From a bacterium (lineage in GTDB: Bacteria; Bdellovibrionota_C; UBA2361; SZUA-149), in assembly GCA_030433295.1 (NCBI GenBank), contig JAUIMJ010000007.1, positions 1 through 35,465 of the forward strand: a stretch of DNA of 35,465 bases. Direction: 5' to 3'. Below, piece by piece: positions 19,061 through 28,451 of this stretch (the first letter of the stretch is position 1; each line of letters starts with the position of its first letter). The notes below the pieces were generated by a model that saw only the letters and a program-made list of their open reading frames with translations, was not told the origin of the DNA and searched no databases. The position numbers and the translations under genes were made by a program.

Positions 19061-20722
19061 ATGGACAAGAGGCCTTCAAGAGAGTTGTTTGCGGTCAGGC
19101 TTGCACGAAGGAGCCCGTTACTTCTCGCCCTCCTCCTTGTGTTCTCCCCTGCCAGCGCCACCCCACATTACCAGAGCTACGACGGCAGCGGTAACAACGA
19201 GGTGAACCCCGACTGGGGAGCCGCCCATACTGCTCTTATTCGCCTTACCGGCGTTGCTTACGACGATGGTATCTGGCAGGCGGCAGGCGGAGATCTGCCA
19301 AGTGCCCGCATGGTGAGCAATACCGTCGCTGCTCAGTCCTCTCTGCTCAACAACCGCTTCGGCGCCAGCAGCATGCTTTGGCAATGGGGTCAGTTTATCG
19401 ACCACGATATCACCCTCACGGAAACTGACGGCAGTGAGTCCATGGCGATATCAGTTCCCATGGGTGACCCATATTTTGATCCCCGCTGGACCGGTCAGTC
19501 GGAAATCGGCTTCACGCGCTCTGAATATATGCACGGGTCGGGCACCGACGTGGATAATCCGAGGGAGCACCCTAATCAGATAACCGCCTTTATTGACGGC
19601 TCCATGGTGTATGGCTCAGACGAAGCCACCGCACTGGCGCTAAGAAGCGGCGAAGGCGGCAGGCTGAATGTTTCAGCCGGTAATCTTCTGCCGAGAGACG
19701 CCGACGGCAGTTTCCTCGCCGGTGATATTCGAGCCAATGAACAGGTCGGCCTCGCCTCCATGCACACCCTTTTCATGCGTGAGCACAATAGACAGGCTGA
19801 CATCCTGGCACAGGCCAACCCGGAGTGGGATGACGAAACCATCTTTCAGCACGCCCGAAGAAACGTCATAGGCCAGATTCAGGCAATTACCTACAATGAG
19901 TTTCTCCCGGCGCTTCTGGGCTCAAATGCTCCCGGTGCCTACGAGGGCTACGACCCCACGGTCAATCCGAGCATATCAACCGAGTTTTCAACCGCAGCCT
20001 TTCGGGTAGGACACACCATGCTGCCATCCCAACTGTTGCGCCTCGACGATAACTGGCAGGAAACTGCAGACGGGCACCTTGACCTGCGAGACGCCTTCTT
20101 TCAACCTCATTTGATTTCGGAACAGGATGACGTAGACGCCATTCTGCGCGGACTCATGTTTCAAAGCGCTCAGGACATTGACCCGATGATCATCGACGAC
20201 GTGAGAAACTTCCTCTTTGGCCCTCCTGGCGCCGGAGGATTCGATCTTGCCGCGCTGAATCTGCAACGAGGTCGCGACCACGGTCTCATGGCTTACAATG
20301 ACAGCAGAGAGTTACTCGGGCTTGAGCGAATTGCAGACTTTGATGATCCAATATTTCAGGACGGCTTCGGCGATAAACTCCGCGAAGTGTACGGCTCTAT
20401 CGATGATGTAGAACTCTGGATTGGCGGACTTTCCGAGCGTGCCTTCAGAGATGGAATGCTCGGGGAGCTTTTTAGTCATATCGTATCCGAGCAGTTCAGC
20501 AGGCTGCGCGATGGCGATCGCTATTGGTATCTCAACAACCTTGTCGCCGGGGAAATCATGGCCTTCGACAACATCCGTCTGGCAGATATCATTCGTTGGA
20601 ACACCAATATTTCCATGGTGCCGGATAATGTCTTCCTCGCTCAGGTTCCTGAGCCGGGAACGATGCTTTTGTTTGGAATCGGCGCGGCTGCCGGGATTCG
20701 GCTGAGAAAACGCCGCGTCTAA
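19061..20722 (+). CDS. Animal-type heme peroxidase with signal peptide and C-terminal PEP-CTERM sorting signal
   Basis: LWQWGQFIDHDITLTE (distal His region), AAFRVGHTMLPSQLLRL (proximal His region), LNLQRGRDHGLMAYNDSRELLGL; C-terminus VPEPGTMLLFGIGAAAGIRLRKRRV. Confidence 0.94.
   Translation: MDKRPSRELFAVRLARRSPLLLALLLVFSPASATPHYQSYDGSGNNEVNPDWGAAHTALIRLTGVAYDDGIWQAAGGDLPSARMVSNTVAAQSSLLNNRFGASSMLWQWGQFIDHDITLTETDGSESMAISVPMGDPYFDPRWTGQSEIGFTRSEYMHGSGTDVDNPREHPNQITAFIDGSMVYGSDEATALALRSGEGGRLNVSAGNLLPRDADGSFLAGDIRANEQVGLASMHTLFMREHNRQADILAQANPEWDDETIFQHARRNVIGQIQAITYNEFLPALLGSNAPGAYEGYDPTVNPSISTEFSTAAFRVGHTMLPSQLLRLDDNWQETADGHLDLRDAFFQPHLISEQDDVDAILRGLMFQSAQDIDPMIIDDVRNFLFGPPGAGGFDLAALNLQRGRDHGLMAYNDSRELLGLERIADFDDPIFQDGFGDKLREVYGSIDDVELWIGGLSERAFRDGMLGELFSHIVSEQFSRLRDGDRYWYLNNLVAGEIMAFDNIRLADIIRWNTNISMVPDNVFLAQVPEPGTMLLFGIGAAAGIRLRKRRV
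20645..20719 (+). other. PEP-CTERM protein-sorting motif (exosortase substrate tail)
   Basis: VPEPG + hydrophobic helix MLLFGIGAAAGI + basic RLRKRR at the extreme C-terminus. Confidence 0.9.
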
Positions 20723-20764
20723 GAGAGGGAAAAGCGACAGCGCGTTTCGACAGGATGTCGCCCC

Positions 20765-21115
20765 TTATCGTCGAACTACCCGCCTCACCCCACAGGTCTT
20801 ATAATACTGAACGATTTTGTGCTCGATGAGCTCGTTGTAGCGACCGGAAACCACCGCAAGGCGATGATCATACTGCCCCTGAACCACGTCGCTTATAACC
20901 ACAGGTGGAGTGATCGAAAGCAGACCATTCCCCATTCTCTCTATGACATTTGCTCTCTGACGCAGCAGAAGATGGGTATCGATGTCCGCAGTCTGACAAT
21001 CCAATGGGCGTCGTAGCTCTGCGATTTCATGGGGCCCAATGGGTGCGCAGGCCACACAGTGGGACACGGCGAGTGTTAAAAGAAGCAGTGATAGGGTTTT
21101 GCTTTTCTTGCGCAT
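20765..21115 (-). CDS. Small secreted protein or lipoprotein of unknown function
   Basis: MRKKSKTLSLLLLTLAVSHCVACAPIGPHEIAELRRPLDCQTADIDTHLLLRQRANVIERMGNG...; signal-peptide-like N-terminus. Track start is 21190. Confidence 0.55.
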   Translation of the reverse strand: MRKKSKTLSLLLLTLAVSHCVACAPIGPHEIAELRRPLDCQTADIDTHLLLRQRANVIERMGNGLLSITPPVVISDVVQGQYDHRLAVVSGRYNELIEHKIVQYYKTCGVRRVVRR

Positions 21116-21317
21116 GGAAACACCGACGAAAATGAGGTCTGACACTATTCGCTCGGCAGCACATCCGGCTGCAGACCGAGAATGCGGCATACTCTACTGT
21201 TTTCATCGGTTTTTGTAAAGCACAGTGGCGCTGTCTCTTCGCTGAAGCTTCTCCGGGGTGTAATCCCCCGGCATCACGCCAGCTTAGGTCACAGGGCCCC
21301 GCCTCAACTGAAGCCTG

Positions 21318-24300
21318 TTATGGCTCCTGAGTCTCCTGACTCTCTTCCACCTGCTCCTCTCTGATGTCGCTCTCCGGCAAGGCAGCCTTCTTTGCCATAT
21401 GTTGTTTAACCAGGGCCCCGACGACCACCAGAACAAACAAGCCTGAGAGGTAGAGCGCCGGCTTTGGTGAAGCGCCGAAGTAGCCAATCAGCAATCCGAG
21501 AATTGCCGCACCTCCCGCAAAACTGCTGGCCGCATTTTTTATCGCCTTCGTGCTGAGCAGATAGAGGGCATACCAGACAAGCGCAGTTCCCAGAAGAATT
21601 GCAATCAGCGGAATCGCTGCACCGATTCCGGCGGTGTAGCCAATCGAGAAATAGGCTCGTTCATCTGCCTGATTCGCATAGAGCTTTTGGAAGCTATAGC
21701 GAATGCCTGTGGTCGGCACATTGAGTTGCAGCGGTGCAATCGTTTGCGCCATCTTTGCCGAGCGACCGAGGTTAGCGACCTCCCGCTGTATGGCACCACC
21801 CGACATGCGCAGTCCCGAGCTGACTACCTTCATATTGGAGTCTACTCTTCCATAGCTTACCTCATCGGGGAGGTACACATTCCACGAAGTGTTGGTTACC
21901 ACCATGTCCGGGCTTGGCAATACGCTGTCCAAAACACCGACTTTTCCGATTTTGCTCACCGGCGTCTGGAATATCAGATGCACGGGGAAACCTTCCGCGG
22001 AATTGATAATCTTTATCAGTACGTTAGGCCCGCCTTTCTTCTTCTCATCACTGGCAAGCGCTGGCTTCTCCGCCTTGCCATCGACGTAGGCCGACCAGAC
22101 CTTGGAACCCTCGGGAAGAGCTACCCGAAGAAACTGCTTTCTGCTGTTGCGCACCATAAACAATGCACTGGTGACCGAAAGTCCGTCCTCCGTTATCAGG
22201 GTGCTGTACTGTGCGCTATCAATAGTAGCAGACTGAATATCAATTTCCTTATGACGAGTGAGTCGTAGCTGTAGCTCGTACGGTGGATCCGTCTGCACAT
22301 ACTTGTAGGCTAGCAGAATGGGATTAGTGGTTTTCAGCACGAGTTGCTGGGGAAGCTCACTGGGCTCAAGTGAGGACAACTGCTTGGTCGAAACAGCCTG
22401 AACCTCAACGGCACTAAGTGCTTCTACTGCCAGTCGTCCCTGCTCTACCTCTGCACCATCCACCGTCAGTGTTGGGACGGCAAAGGCGGAATCGGTATCA
22501 GAGAGAATCTGCTCGTAGCTCGCTTCAACGCGAAACTGTCCTTCCATCTCCTGCGTAAAAAAGACCTCGATCGCCTGCTTCCCGTCTTTTGCGGTGACCG
22601 TGTGAGTCCTGAGCGAGGGCGCGGTGAGGCTGAGCACGTTTATCCCGGAAGGAAGACTGAGGTTGAGGTTCATAATGGACCCCGATTTCACATTTACCTC
22701 GATGCTCGCTGAACCCTGCATAGTCACATCGCTCAAAGAGACCAGCGTATTCACAACAGCATCAAACTTACCCTGCTTGCGCTCCGGTTTCGTGGCAGTC
22801 ACCACCAGAGTGGGTGCGACATCTACGTATTTGTACGTATGCGCAATTGTCTTGTCAGCGGCCTGCCGCACGAATGGAGGCAACTGATTTTCCCCAACAC
22901 GCGTCAGACTTTCATCCTTCTGCGGCTTAAGTGTGCGCTCTTTGCTGGTCAGCAGCGCAAGCATACCCCGTTGACGATTTACTTCCTCAGCGCGAATCAG
23001 CGGGATCTCAAACTTCGTATCCTCTTTGAAGTTGCTCAAAGAGCGATCGTAGTGCACCGCAAAGCGAAGCTGCCCTTTTCGCTTGTGATGAAAGAAGACC
23101 TTCAGGAGGTCGCGGCTATCGCCCTTTTCCACCCGCCAGTCGGCAATTGCTTTGTTGTCAGAATCAAGTCGGTTTATCTCAATTCCCTTCGGCATACTCA
23201 GCGTTACCAGATTTGTTTCGCCACGGGTGATATCAACGTCAACCCAGGCCGTGGCATACAGCACGCCTTCTTCCGCAAACGTCGTGTGATAGATACCGGC
23301 ATTGGCGCGCACCTTCTCCTCTACTTCCTCGGGAAGGGCTTCGTTCCAGCTAAAAGTGACCTGCTCTGTCATGGGAACAAATACGTGGGAAACGGTATTG
23401 CCGTTTTTCTCTTCGCGGGTCACCGGAGCAGAGGGACGTACCTGAACTTCTTTGCTTCCCTCGAGCCCGAGGTAGAACTCCGAGACAGGAACTTTTGGAA
23501 TACTTAGTTGAACCGAGGGAGCACCCGAGGCCTTATCCACCGGGGACTTAAACGAAATACTTATCTCATGCTTGCCCTTGCCCGAGACTCTGGCAGCAAA
23601 ATACCCTTCTTCCAAAAGAATTGGCGTGGATTTTCCATCAACGCGCAGGTCACTGAGGGTCACGGCCTGGGGAAGCACCTTGAAGACGCTGGGCTTGTCA
23701 TCAAACAACTCTACCTGAAGAGAACCCTCCCAATTAATTGCCTCATCCTGCATGCTTCCCCGATACACTGCTCGACTGAGCGCGTGACCACCTTCTGAGG
23801 GTGTGCTCCAGGATATCTGTACACCATGTCCCCCGGGAACCGTGGCGTTCACCGTCGTAGCTGAGGCATCGCTGCTTACTTTTGTTCCTGCCGCCGGGAC
23901 CACCGAAACATTTGCAATTGATGGCGGAAGACTTGCAGTAACAGTGCTGCTTGCCGCAAAGGGTAGCGGGAGTGAAAGCGTGTAGCCACCAGAGGAATGA
24001 GCAGCGTCAAGCGTGTAACTAAAACGCAGGGTGTGATCTCCGGTTTTACTGGCTGCCCACAATAGACCATGTGCCGAAGGAACGAGTTGCACCGGCTTTC
24101 CATCAAGCGTAGCCCACTGTATCGGCGTCCCCGCAGGAAGTATGGGAATTCCCTGCCACTCGTCGATTAGAACTTTCAGGGAAAGAGTCACACTCACCTG
24201 AGCAGAGATAGCATCGTCATTTCGCGTGTACATAACCTGAACGCTCGCCGTACCTATCGCATATCCGGCCGGAGCAATAGGCTGCACCTTCTCTCCTTTA

Positions 24301-24431
24301 CGTGAGGCTTCAACAAGCTGGTTATACTTGTCCAGGGAAAGCCGCACATTCTCCACGTTCACCTCCTCCGCGGACACAGCAGAGCAGATGGTCAAAAGCA
24401 TAAAGGTTAGGCTACATAGTAATCGTCGCAT
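21318..24431 (-). CDS. Large secreted envelope protein of unknown function, C-terminal transmembrane helices
   Basis: 1038 aa from ATG at 24429-24431 (upstream GAGGAG); MRRLLCSLTFMLLTICSAVSAEE signal peptide; long beta-rich periplasmic region; C-terminal hydrophobic helices (IGAAIPLIAILLGTALVWYALYLL, LYLSGLFVLVVVGALV). Confidence 0.8.
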   Translation of the reverse strand: MRRLLCSLTFMLLTICSAVSAEEVNVENVRLSLDKYNQLVEASRKGEKVQPIAPAGYAIGTASVQVMYTRNDDAISAQVSVTLSLKVLIDEWQGIPILPAGTPIQWATLDGKPVQLVPSAHGLLWAASKTGDHTLRFSYTLDAAHSSGGYTLSLPLPFAASSTVTASLPPSIANVSVVPAAGTKVSSDASATTVNATVPGGHGVQISWSTPSEGGHALSRAVYRGSMQDEAINWEGSLQVELFDDKPSVFKVLPQAVTLSDLRVDGKSTPILLEEGYFAARVSGKGKHEISISFKSPVDKASGAPSVQLSIPKVPVSEFYLGLEGSKEVQVRPSAPVTREEKNGNTVSHVFVPMTEQVTFSWNEALPEEVEEKVRANAGIYHTTFAEEGVLYATAWVDVDITRGETNLVTLSMPKGIEINRLDSDNKAIADWRVEKGDSRDLLKVFFHHKRKGQLRFAVHYDRSLSNFKEDTKFEIPLIRAEEVNRQRGMLALLTSKERTLKPQKDESLTRVGENQLPPFVRQAADKTIAHTYKYVDVAPTLVVTATKPERKQGKFDAVVNTLVSLSDVTMQGSASIEVNVKSGSIMNLNLSLPSGINVLSLTAPSLRTHTVTAKDGKQAIEVFFTQEMEGQFRVEASYEQILSDTDSAFAVPTLTVDGAEVEQGRLAVEALSAVEVQAVSTKQLSSLEPSELPQQLVLKTTNPILLAYKYVQTDPPYELQLRLTRHKEIDIQSATIDSAQYSTLITEDGLSVTSALFMVRNSRKQFLRVALPEGSKVWSAYVDGKAEKPALASDEKKKGGPNVLIKIINSAEGFPVHLIFQTPVSKIGKVGVLDSVLPSPDMVVTNTSWNVYLPDEVSYGRVDSNMKVVSSGLRMSGGAIQREVANLGRSAKMAQTIAPLQLNVPTTGIRYSFQKLYANQADERAYFSIGYTAGIGAAIPLIAILLGTALVWYALYLLSTKAIKNAASSFAGGAAILGLLIGYFGASPKPALYLSGLFVLVVVGALVKQHMAKKAALPESDIREEQVEESQETQEP

Positions 24432-24456
24432 GTTTTCTCCTCGGGCTTTCAAAAAC

Positions 24457-27273
24457 CTATTCAATAAATAACTCTGGCAACACTCTTTGCGTTCCCGCGT
24501 ATTGCAGTGAGAAGGCAATGGGCCGCACTGAGAACTCGTCTAAAGGGCCTCCAATAGATTGCAAGTATCGCTCTATCATCAAAATATCGTTCCTAATGCC
24601 ACGGTCCCGCTCGAAGCCCGGAACCGTCTCCTGAAATGAGCGAAGAAGCGCGCGTTGCTCTGTGAGTATGCTTCGCGCCTGGTCGAGCTTACTGCTGATC
24701 ACTTTCTGCGCTGCGTACTTAAGTTTCTCTGATAAGGAATAGGCCAGAAGATTTTTCAGAACATTCTGCTCAAGGGGCCCTAGAGCAGCCTCGCTCCGAG
24801 TAAGGCTGAGATTGGCACGAGCAACACCATTTTTCATAAACACCAGATCCTTGTAGCGAACCTGCACATCAGAAATCGCGCCCGGACCCGGGGCTACGAC
24901 ATCGAGTAGCACCACGTGGGCATCCCCTGCGTAAAACGCCGGTATGACAATTTGTATCCCCTCTTCGTCTTCCCCTCGGTCGGCGGCAATACCCAGGTTT
25001 TTCGAAATACGCTGATCAATGCTCTTCTCGGCCTGACGAACTCGTTCTGCACTCGGAGCGTCTAATCGCTTAGAACCCAGGACGTCTATCAGCTGCACGC
25101 CGGGAGCCAGTCGTATACGCAGGCGCACCGCCCGGGCAACGACCTGACTGACCGCATTGAGTTCTTTTACGATAATTGACTTAGCATCGTTCGCAGCATT
25201 GAGGATACGTCGACGCCCCTGCCCTTTCAGGGCAAGGTGTTCTAAACCGCCGGGGTGAACCTCGTCCCCGATGCCAACAACACTGGTGGTAATACCTTCA
25301 AGCGCTGCAGCATGAGCCTGATCCCCTAAAGTACCGAGCTGCTCGAGACTACTTGCGGTCACAAGCAGGATGAGACTGCTGCCCAGGGGAGCAGTCGGGT
25401 CGTCACTGCGACTCACCTCTTTTTGCGCCGCCGCCATAGCTTCGCTGAGGTCCCATCCGCCCTTGGCTTCGATGGGAGCAGAAGCCAGGTTCTTAAAGGC
25501 TACGCTTAAATGTCCGTGCCCAAATGTATCCGCCGGGATAAGGGTCCCGCCCTCTCTGCCTGCAATGGTAAGACTGAATCGGTCACCTATATCTTTCTGC
25601 TTATTAAGAGCAAATAGCATCGAACTCATGTCCTCGAGCACTTCTTTTGACGGAAGTTTGCGAAGATCGAGGACCACTGCGACGTTCATTGCAGGTCGCT
25701 GACCACTGCGGCGCTCTGAAGCTTTAAGACCTACCTGCACTATCATTCGCTGCTTTTCCTGCGCGCCGGTATGATTCGAGTGCAGGTATACCGCAAGTGC
25801 CGAGTTCCTCGGGGCATCAAAGGGCTGGTACGTCTGATGTGCAAGATCGTGTGCGTACCGCGTTGGATCCGGGAGACGAAGACTTGTAGCCGGGTATTCC
25901 TTCAAAGCAGCTTCCAGGTGGCGCACTGAAGTCGATCCCGGTATATAGGTGTTTGACCAGTAGCCGCTCGCTTCCTTGAAGCGAAGACCATCAAGCTGTT
26001 CGAAACGCTTCAGGAACTCTGTTGCCGCCTGGCCACGGGTCACATCACTCAGGGGCTCGGGGGCTGCGGGCGAAAGCTGCCGCCGAGCCGGATAAGAATT
26101 TTGCCGGATGTCAGACTTTTTTCCGGTGATGCGTTCCGGTTTTCTTTCGGAGAGAGATTCTTTGTTCGCACGTGATTTATCGGTACGCTTAGCCGTTTCG
26201 CGAGCAAAGGCTTCACGTCCGCCGAATTGACTAACACTATCACTCGATGAACTCTGCATAGAACTAGCGGAGCCAGCGTAGGCTAAATTGTACTTCTCTG
26301 TGACTATCATCTGGGAACTTGATAGCGCGATCGTCGCCTGTAGCTTTGACCTCTCATCAATTTCTTCAAACTTTTTGTATTCCAGATCCTGCGGAGATTC
26401 GCCCCTTCCGTCATTGCGGTAGCCACCGGTGACGCCGCTCAGTACAGGGCTTTCCGATGCAGAGTCGACTTCAGCAAGGAGTTCCTCCTTCTGCTTCTTA
26501 GCAGGTGCCTGCTTTGCATACCTGCGATCTGAGCCCGCGGAGGAAAAGGACCCGCCCCACGGAGCCCCAGGCCCCATGCGTTTCGCCTCTTCGAGTGCAC
26601 GCCACCTTTTCGATCCCTGTATATCTGCTTTAGAGCGGTCCGCCGCCGAGTCCACTTCATCATCGGAGAATACTTCTTCCGCATCATAATCTGTCGGAGC
26701 CTGCGGTAATGCATTGCCCTCGGCCGCAGGTGCCTGATTCTCACGGCGCGAGCCAACGTTCGGCTCGCCGGAATCAGCAATTACACGCTGTAATTCGTTG
26801 TATATTTCGGCACGTTCGTTCTTAGCAGTCTCGATGTCGTTCTTGAATGAAACAATCAGATCGCCGTACGCGTCACGTGCACCAGTTCCTTGCTCACTCG
26901 CTGCCTGCTTCCCAAGATGATTACCAACATTTGCCAATGGCCTAAGCTTTCTCGCGAGCATGTGCGACTGGTGAGAATTCATGGAGTGCGTAAGCACCAG
27001 CAGCAGGGAGCAGGCCGCCACGGCAATTGAGGCGTAGCGTGGCCGACGCAGTAGTGCTGAAGCGGAGCACACTGTTGCCCAGACAGAGGCCAGCAATGCA
27101 TTTCGAATCTCTGCAAACCGCTTTTTCCTGGATGACTCAAACGGGACTTCAATCGGCGTAGCCTCAACCTTCTCAAGAAGCTCCGAGACGACCTCATCAG
27201 AGGCATCATGCAGGGGAAGCTCCCGAAGCAGATTTTCTACCAGATCCTCTCTGTTTTTGATTTCCTTATCCAT
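24457..27273 (-). CDS. Membrane-anchored YfbK-like VWA-domain protein with cytoplasmic N-terminus (putative anti-sigma-like)
   Basis: MDKEIKNREDLVENLLRELPLHD... cytoplasmic segment, TM YASIAVAACSLLLVL, YfbK-like N-domain (NSALAVYLHSN...RMIVQVGLKASE...MNVAVVLD), C-terminal DUF3520-like region. ATG overlaps the sigma factor stop (ATGGATAA). Confidence 0.75.
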   Translation of the reverse strand: MDKEIKNREDLVENLLRELPLHDASDEVVSELLEKVEATPIEVPFESSRKKRFAEIRNALLASVWATVCSASALLRRPRYASIAVAACSLLLVLTHSMNSHQSHMLARKLRPLANVGNHLGKQAASEQGTGARDAYGDLIVSFKNDIETAKNERAEIYNELQRVIADSGEPNVGSRRENQAPAAEGNALPQAPTDYDAEEVFSDDEVDSAADRSKADIQGSKRWRALEEAKRMGPGAPWGGSFSSAGSDRRYAKQAPAKKQKEELLAEVDSASESPVLSGVTGGYRNDGRGESPQDLEYKKFEEIDERSKLQATIALSSSQMIVTEKYNLAYAGSASSMQSSSSDSVSQFGGREAFARETAKRTDKSRANKESLSERKPERITGKKSDIRQNSYPARRQLSPAAPEPLSDVTRGQAATEFLKRFEQLDGLRFKEASGYWSNTYIPGSTSVRHLEAALKEYPATSLRLPDPTRYAHDLAHQTYQPFDAPRNSALAVYLHSNHTGAQEKQRMIVQVGLKASERRSGQRPAMNVAVVLDLRKLPSKEVLEDMSSMLFALNKQKDIGDRFSLTIAGREGGTLIPADTFGHGHLSVAFKNLASAPIEAKGGWDLSEAMAAAQKEVSRSDDPTAPLGSSLILLVTASSLEQLGTLGDQAHAAALEGITTSVVGIGDEVHPGGLEHLALKGQGRRRILNAANDAKSIIVKELNAVSQVVARAVRLRIRLAPGVQLIDVLGSKRLDAPSAERVRQAEKSIDQRISKNLGIAADRGEDEEGIQIVIPAFYAGDAHVVLLDVVAPGPGAISDVQVRYKDLVFMKNGVARANLSLTRSEAALGPLEQNVLKNLLAYSLSEKLKYAAQKVISSKLDQARSILTEQRALLRSFQETVPGFERDRGIRNDILMIERYLQSIGGPLDEFSVRPIAFSLQYAGTQRVLPELFIE

Positions 27274-27880
27274 GATAGCTGACCTCCGCGGAAGAATCCC
27301 GAAGCTCAAGCGCAGCAGCAAGTGTCGCCTTGGCACGCCGAAGGCGCGTTTTAAGGGTGTTGAGGGGTATCTCTAATGCCTCGGCTGCATCGGATTGTTT
27401 GAGATCGTCAAAACAGCAGAGCACCAGGACTTCCCGCTGCTCCAGAGGAAGTTCTCGTATCTGCGCTTCAAGCCAGCGCTGTGTCTCCCGTGCTTCGCTT
27501 ACGTCATGCGCAGAATAATCGTCCGACTCGAATTCCTGTAGTTCCTGATTCCTCGAATCCTTACGCGCGGCGCTTCTGAAATAGCTTCGCGCTGCATTGG
27601 CCACGATGGTAAACAGCCAGGGCTCAAGGCTTCGGTCTTCGTTGAATGAAAAAGCGTTACTGTGCACTTTTAGAAAAATCTCCTGAAACATATCGTCTCT
27701 CGTTGATGCGGGAACGCCACAGCGCAGCAGATAGGAGTAGACCTGCCTTCGGTACTTCTGTACCAGGCAGGAAAAAGCACGAGGGTCCCCATCGCGGTGG
27801 CTAAGCAGCAAGGCTCGCCCATCATCTTCCAGCACTTCGCTCATCGAGGTCTCAATACACTCCTGAAGTTCCACATACAT
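27266..27880 (-). CDS. ECF-type RNA polymerase sigma factor
   Basis: RAFSCLVQKYRRQVYSYLLRCGVPASTRDDMFQEIFLKV (sigma region 2); LPLEQREVLVLCCFDDLKQSDAAEALEIPLNTLKTRLRRAKATL (region 4). Confidence 0.92.
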   Translation of the reverse strand: MYVELQECIETSMSEVLEDDGRALLLSHRDGDPRAFSCLVQKYRRQVYSYLLRCGVPASTRDDMFQEIFLKVHSNAFSFNEDRSLEPWLFTIVANAARSYFRSAARKDSRNQELQEFESDDYSAHDVSEARETQRWLEAQIRELPLEQREVLVLCCFDDLKQSDAAEALEIPLNTLKTRLRRAKATLAAALELRDSSAEVSYHG

Positions 27881-27900
27881 CTTCTGGTCCTTTCAAACGG

Positions 27901-27929
27901 CATACGCCGGGGACCGGAAAAAGGTTTCA
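27901..27929 (-). promoter_or_regulatory. Candidate ECF autoregulatory promoter TGAAAC-N17-CGTATG
   Basis: Minus strand: TGAAAC (27929-27924), 17-nt spacer, CGTATG (27906-27901), about 20 nt upstream of the sigma factor ATG; resembles the TGAAAC-N16/17-CGTA class of ECF promoters. Confidence 0.5.
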
Positions 27930-28451
27930 GCATTGAAGAAAAAGTTTGCCCCGGACTTCCGCCATCAACGGGAAGCGCTCCTGGGGACTGTATGTGAAGA
28001 CGGCAGAGACGGGATATTTCTTGAAGCAATTTCAGGCATTTAGCTACAATGCAGTCGGAAACAATACCCTAGGAAAATGAGGCGTTTTACGTAGAGAGAA
28101 AAAGCCCTTATGGAAGGCGAAATTCCAGCGGCCAAGTCGGGGAGATCCAGAGCCAGGTGCGTGTAAGGTGTAGGCGAACGTCGACAAAGCATCTGCATTC
28201 GCCTCAGCGAGTGGATTTAATTCATTGGTTCAACAACTCCGCTTCCCGAGGTCGGACCCGATTGAGCTTCGATGCTTTGGCGGTCCTTTTCGCGAAAATC
28301 TTCCCTTCATCTAGACGACTTCTTTTTCTCGCGCCTGTCTTCGGATCTCACACCCCGCTAACACGTCGAAAATTGATTGCGATCGAACCCCAAGTTATAC
28401 TTCGGCGACACAGTTTGTCTGCTTTGAGCAGATTGATATCGACAGAGGGGA

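Noticed and set aside
20728-20762. Possible bidirectional terminator (CGACA-GGA-TGTCG hairpin) between the peroxidase and the small secreted protein
   Set aside because: Stem is only 5 bp with no T-tract on either strand; too weak to call.
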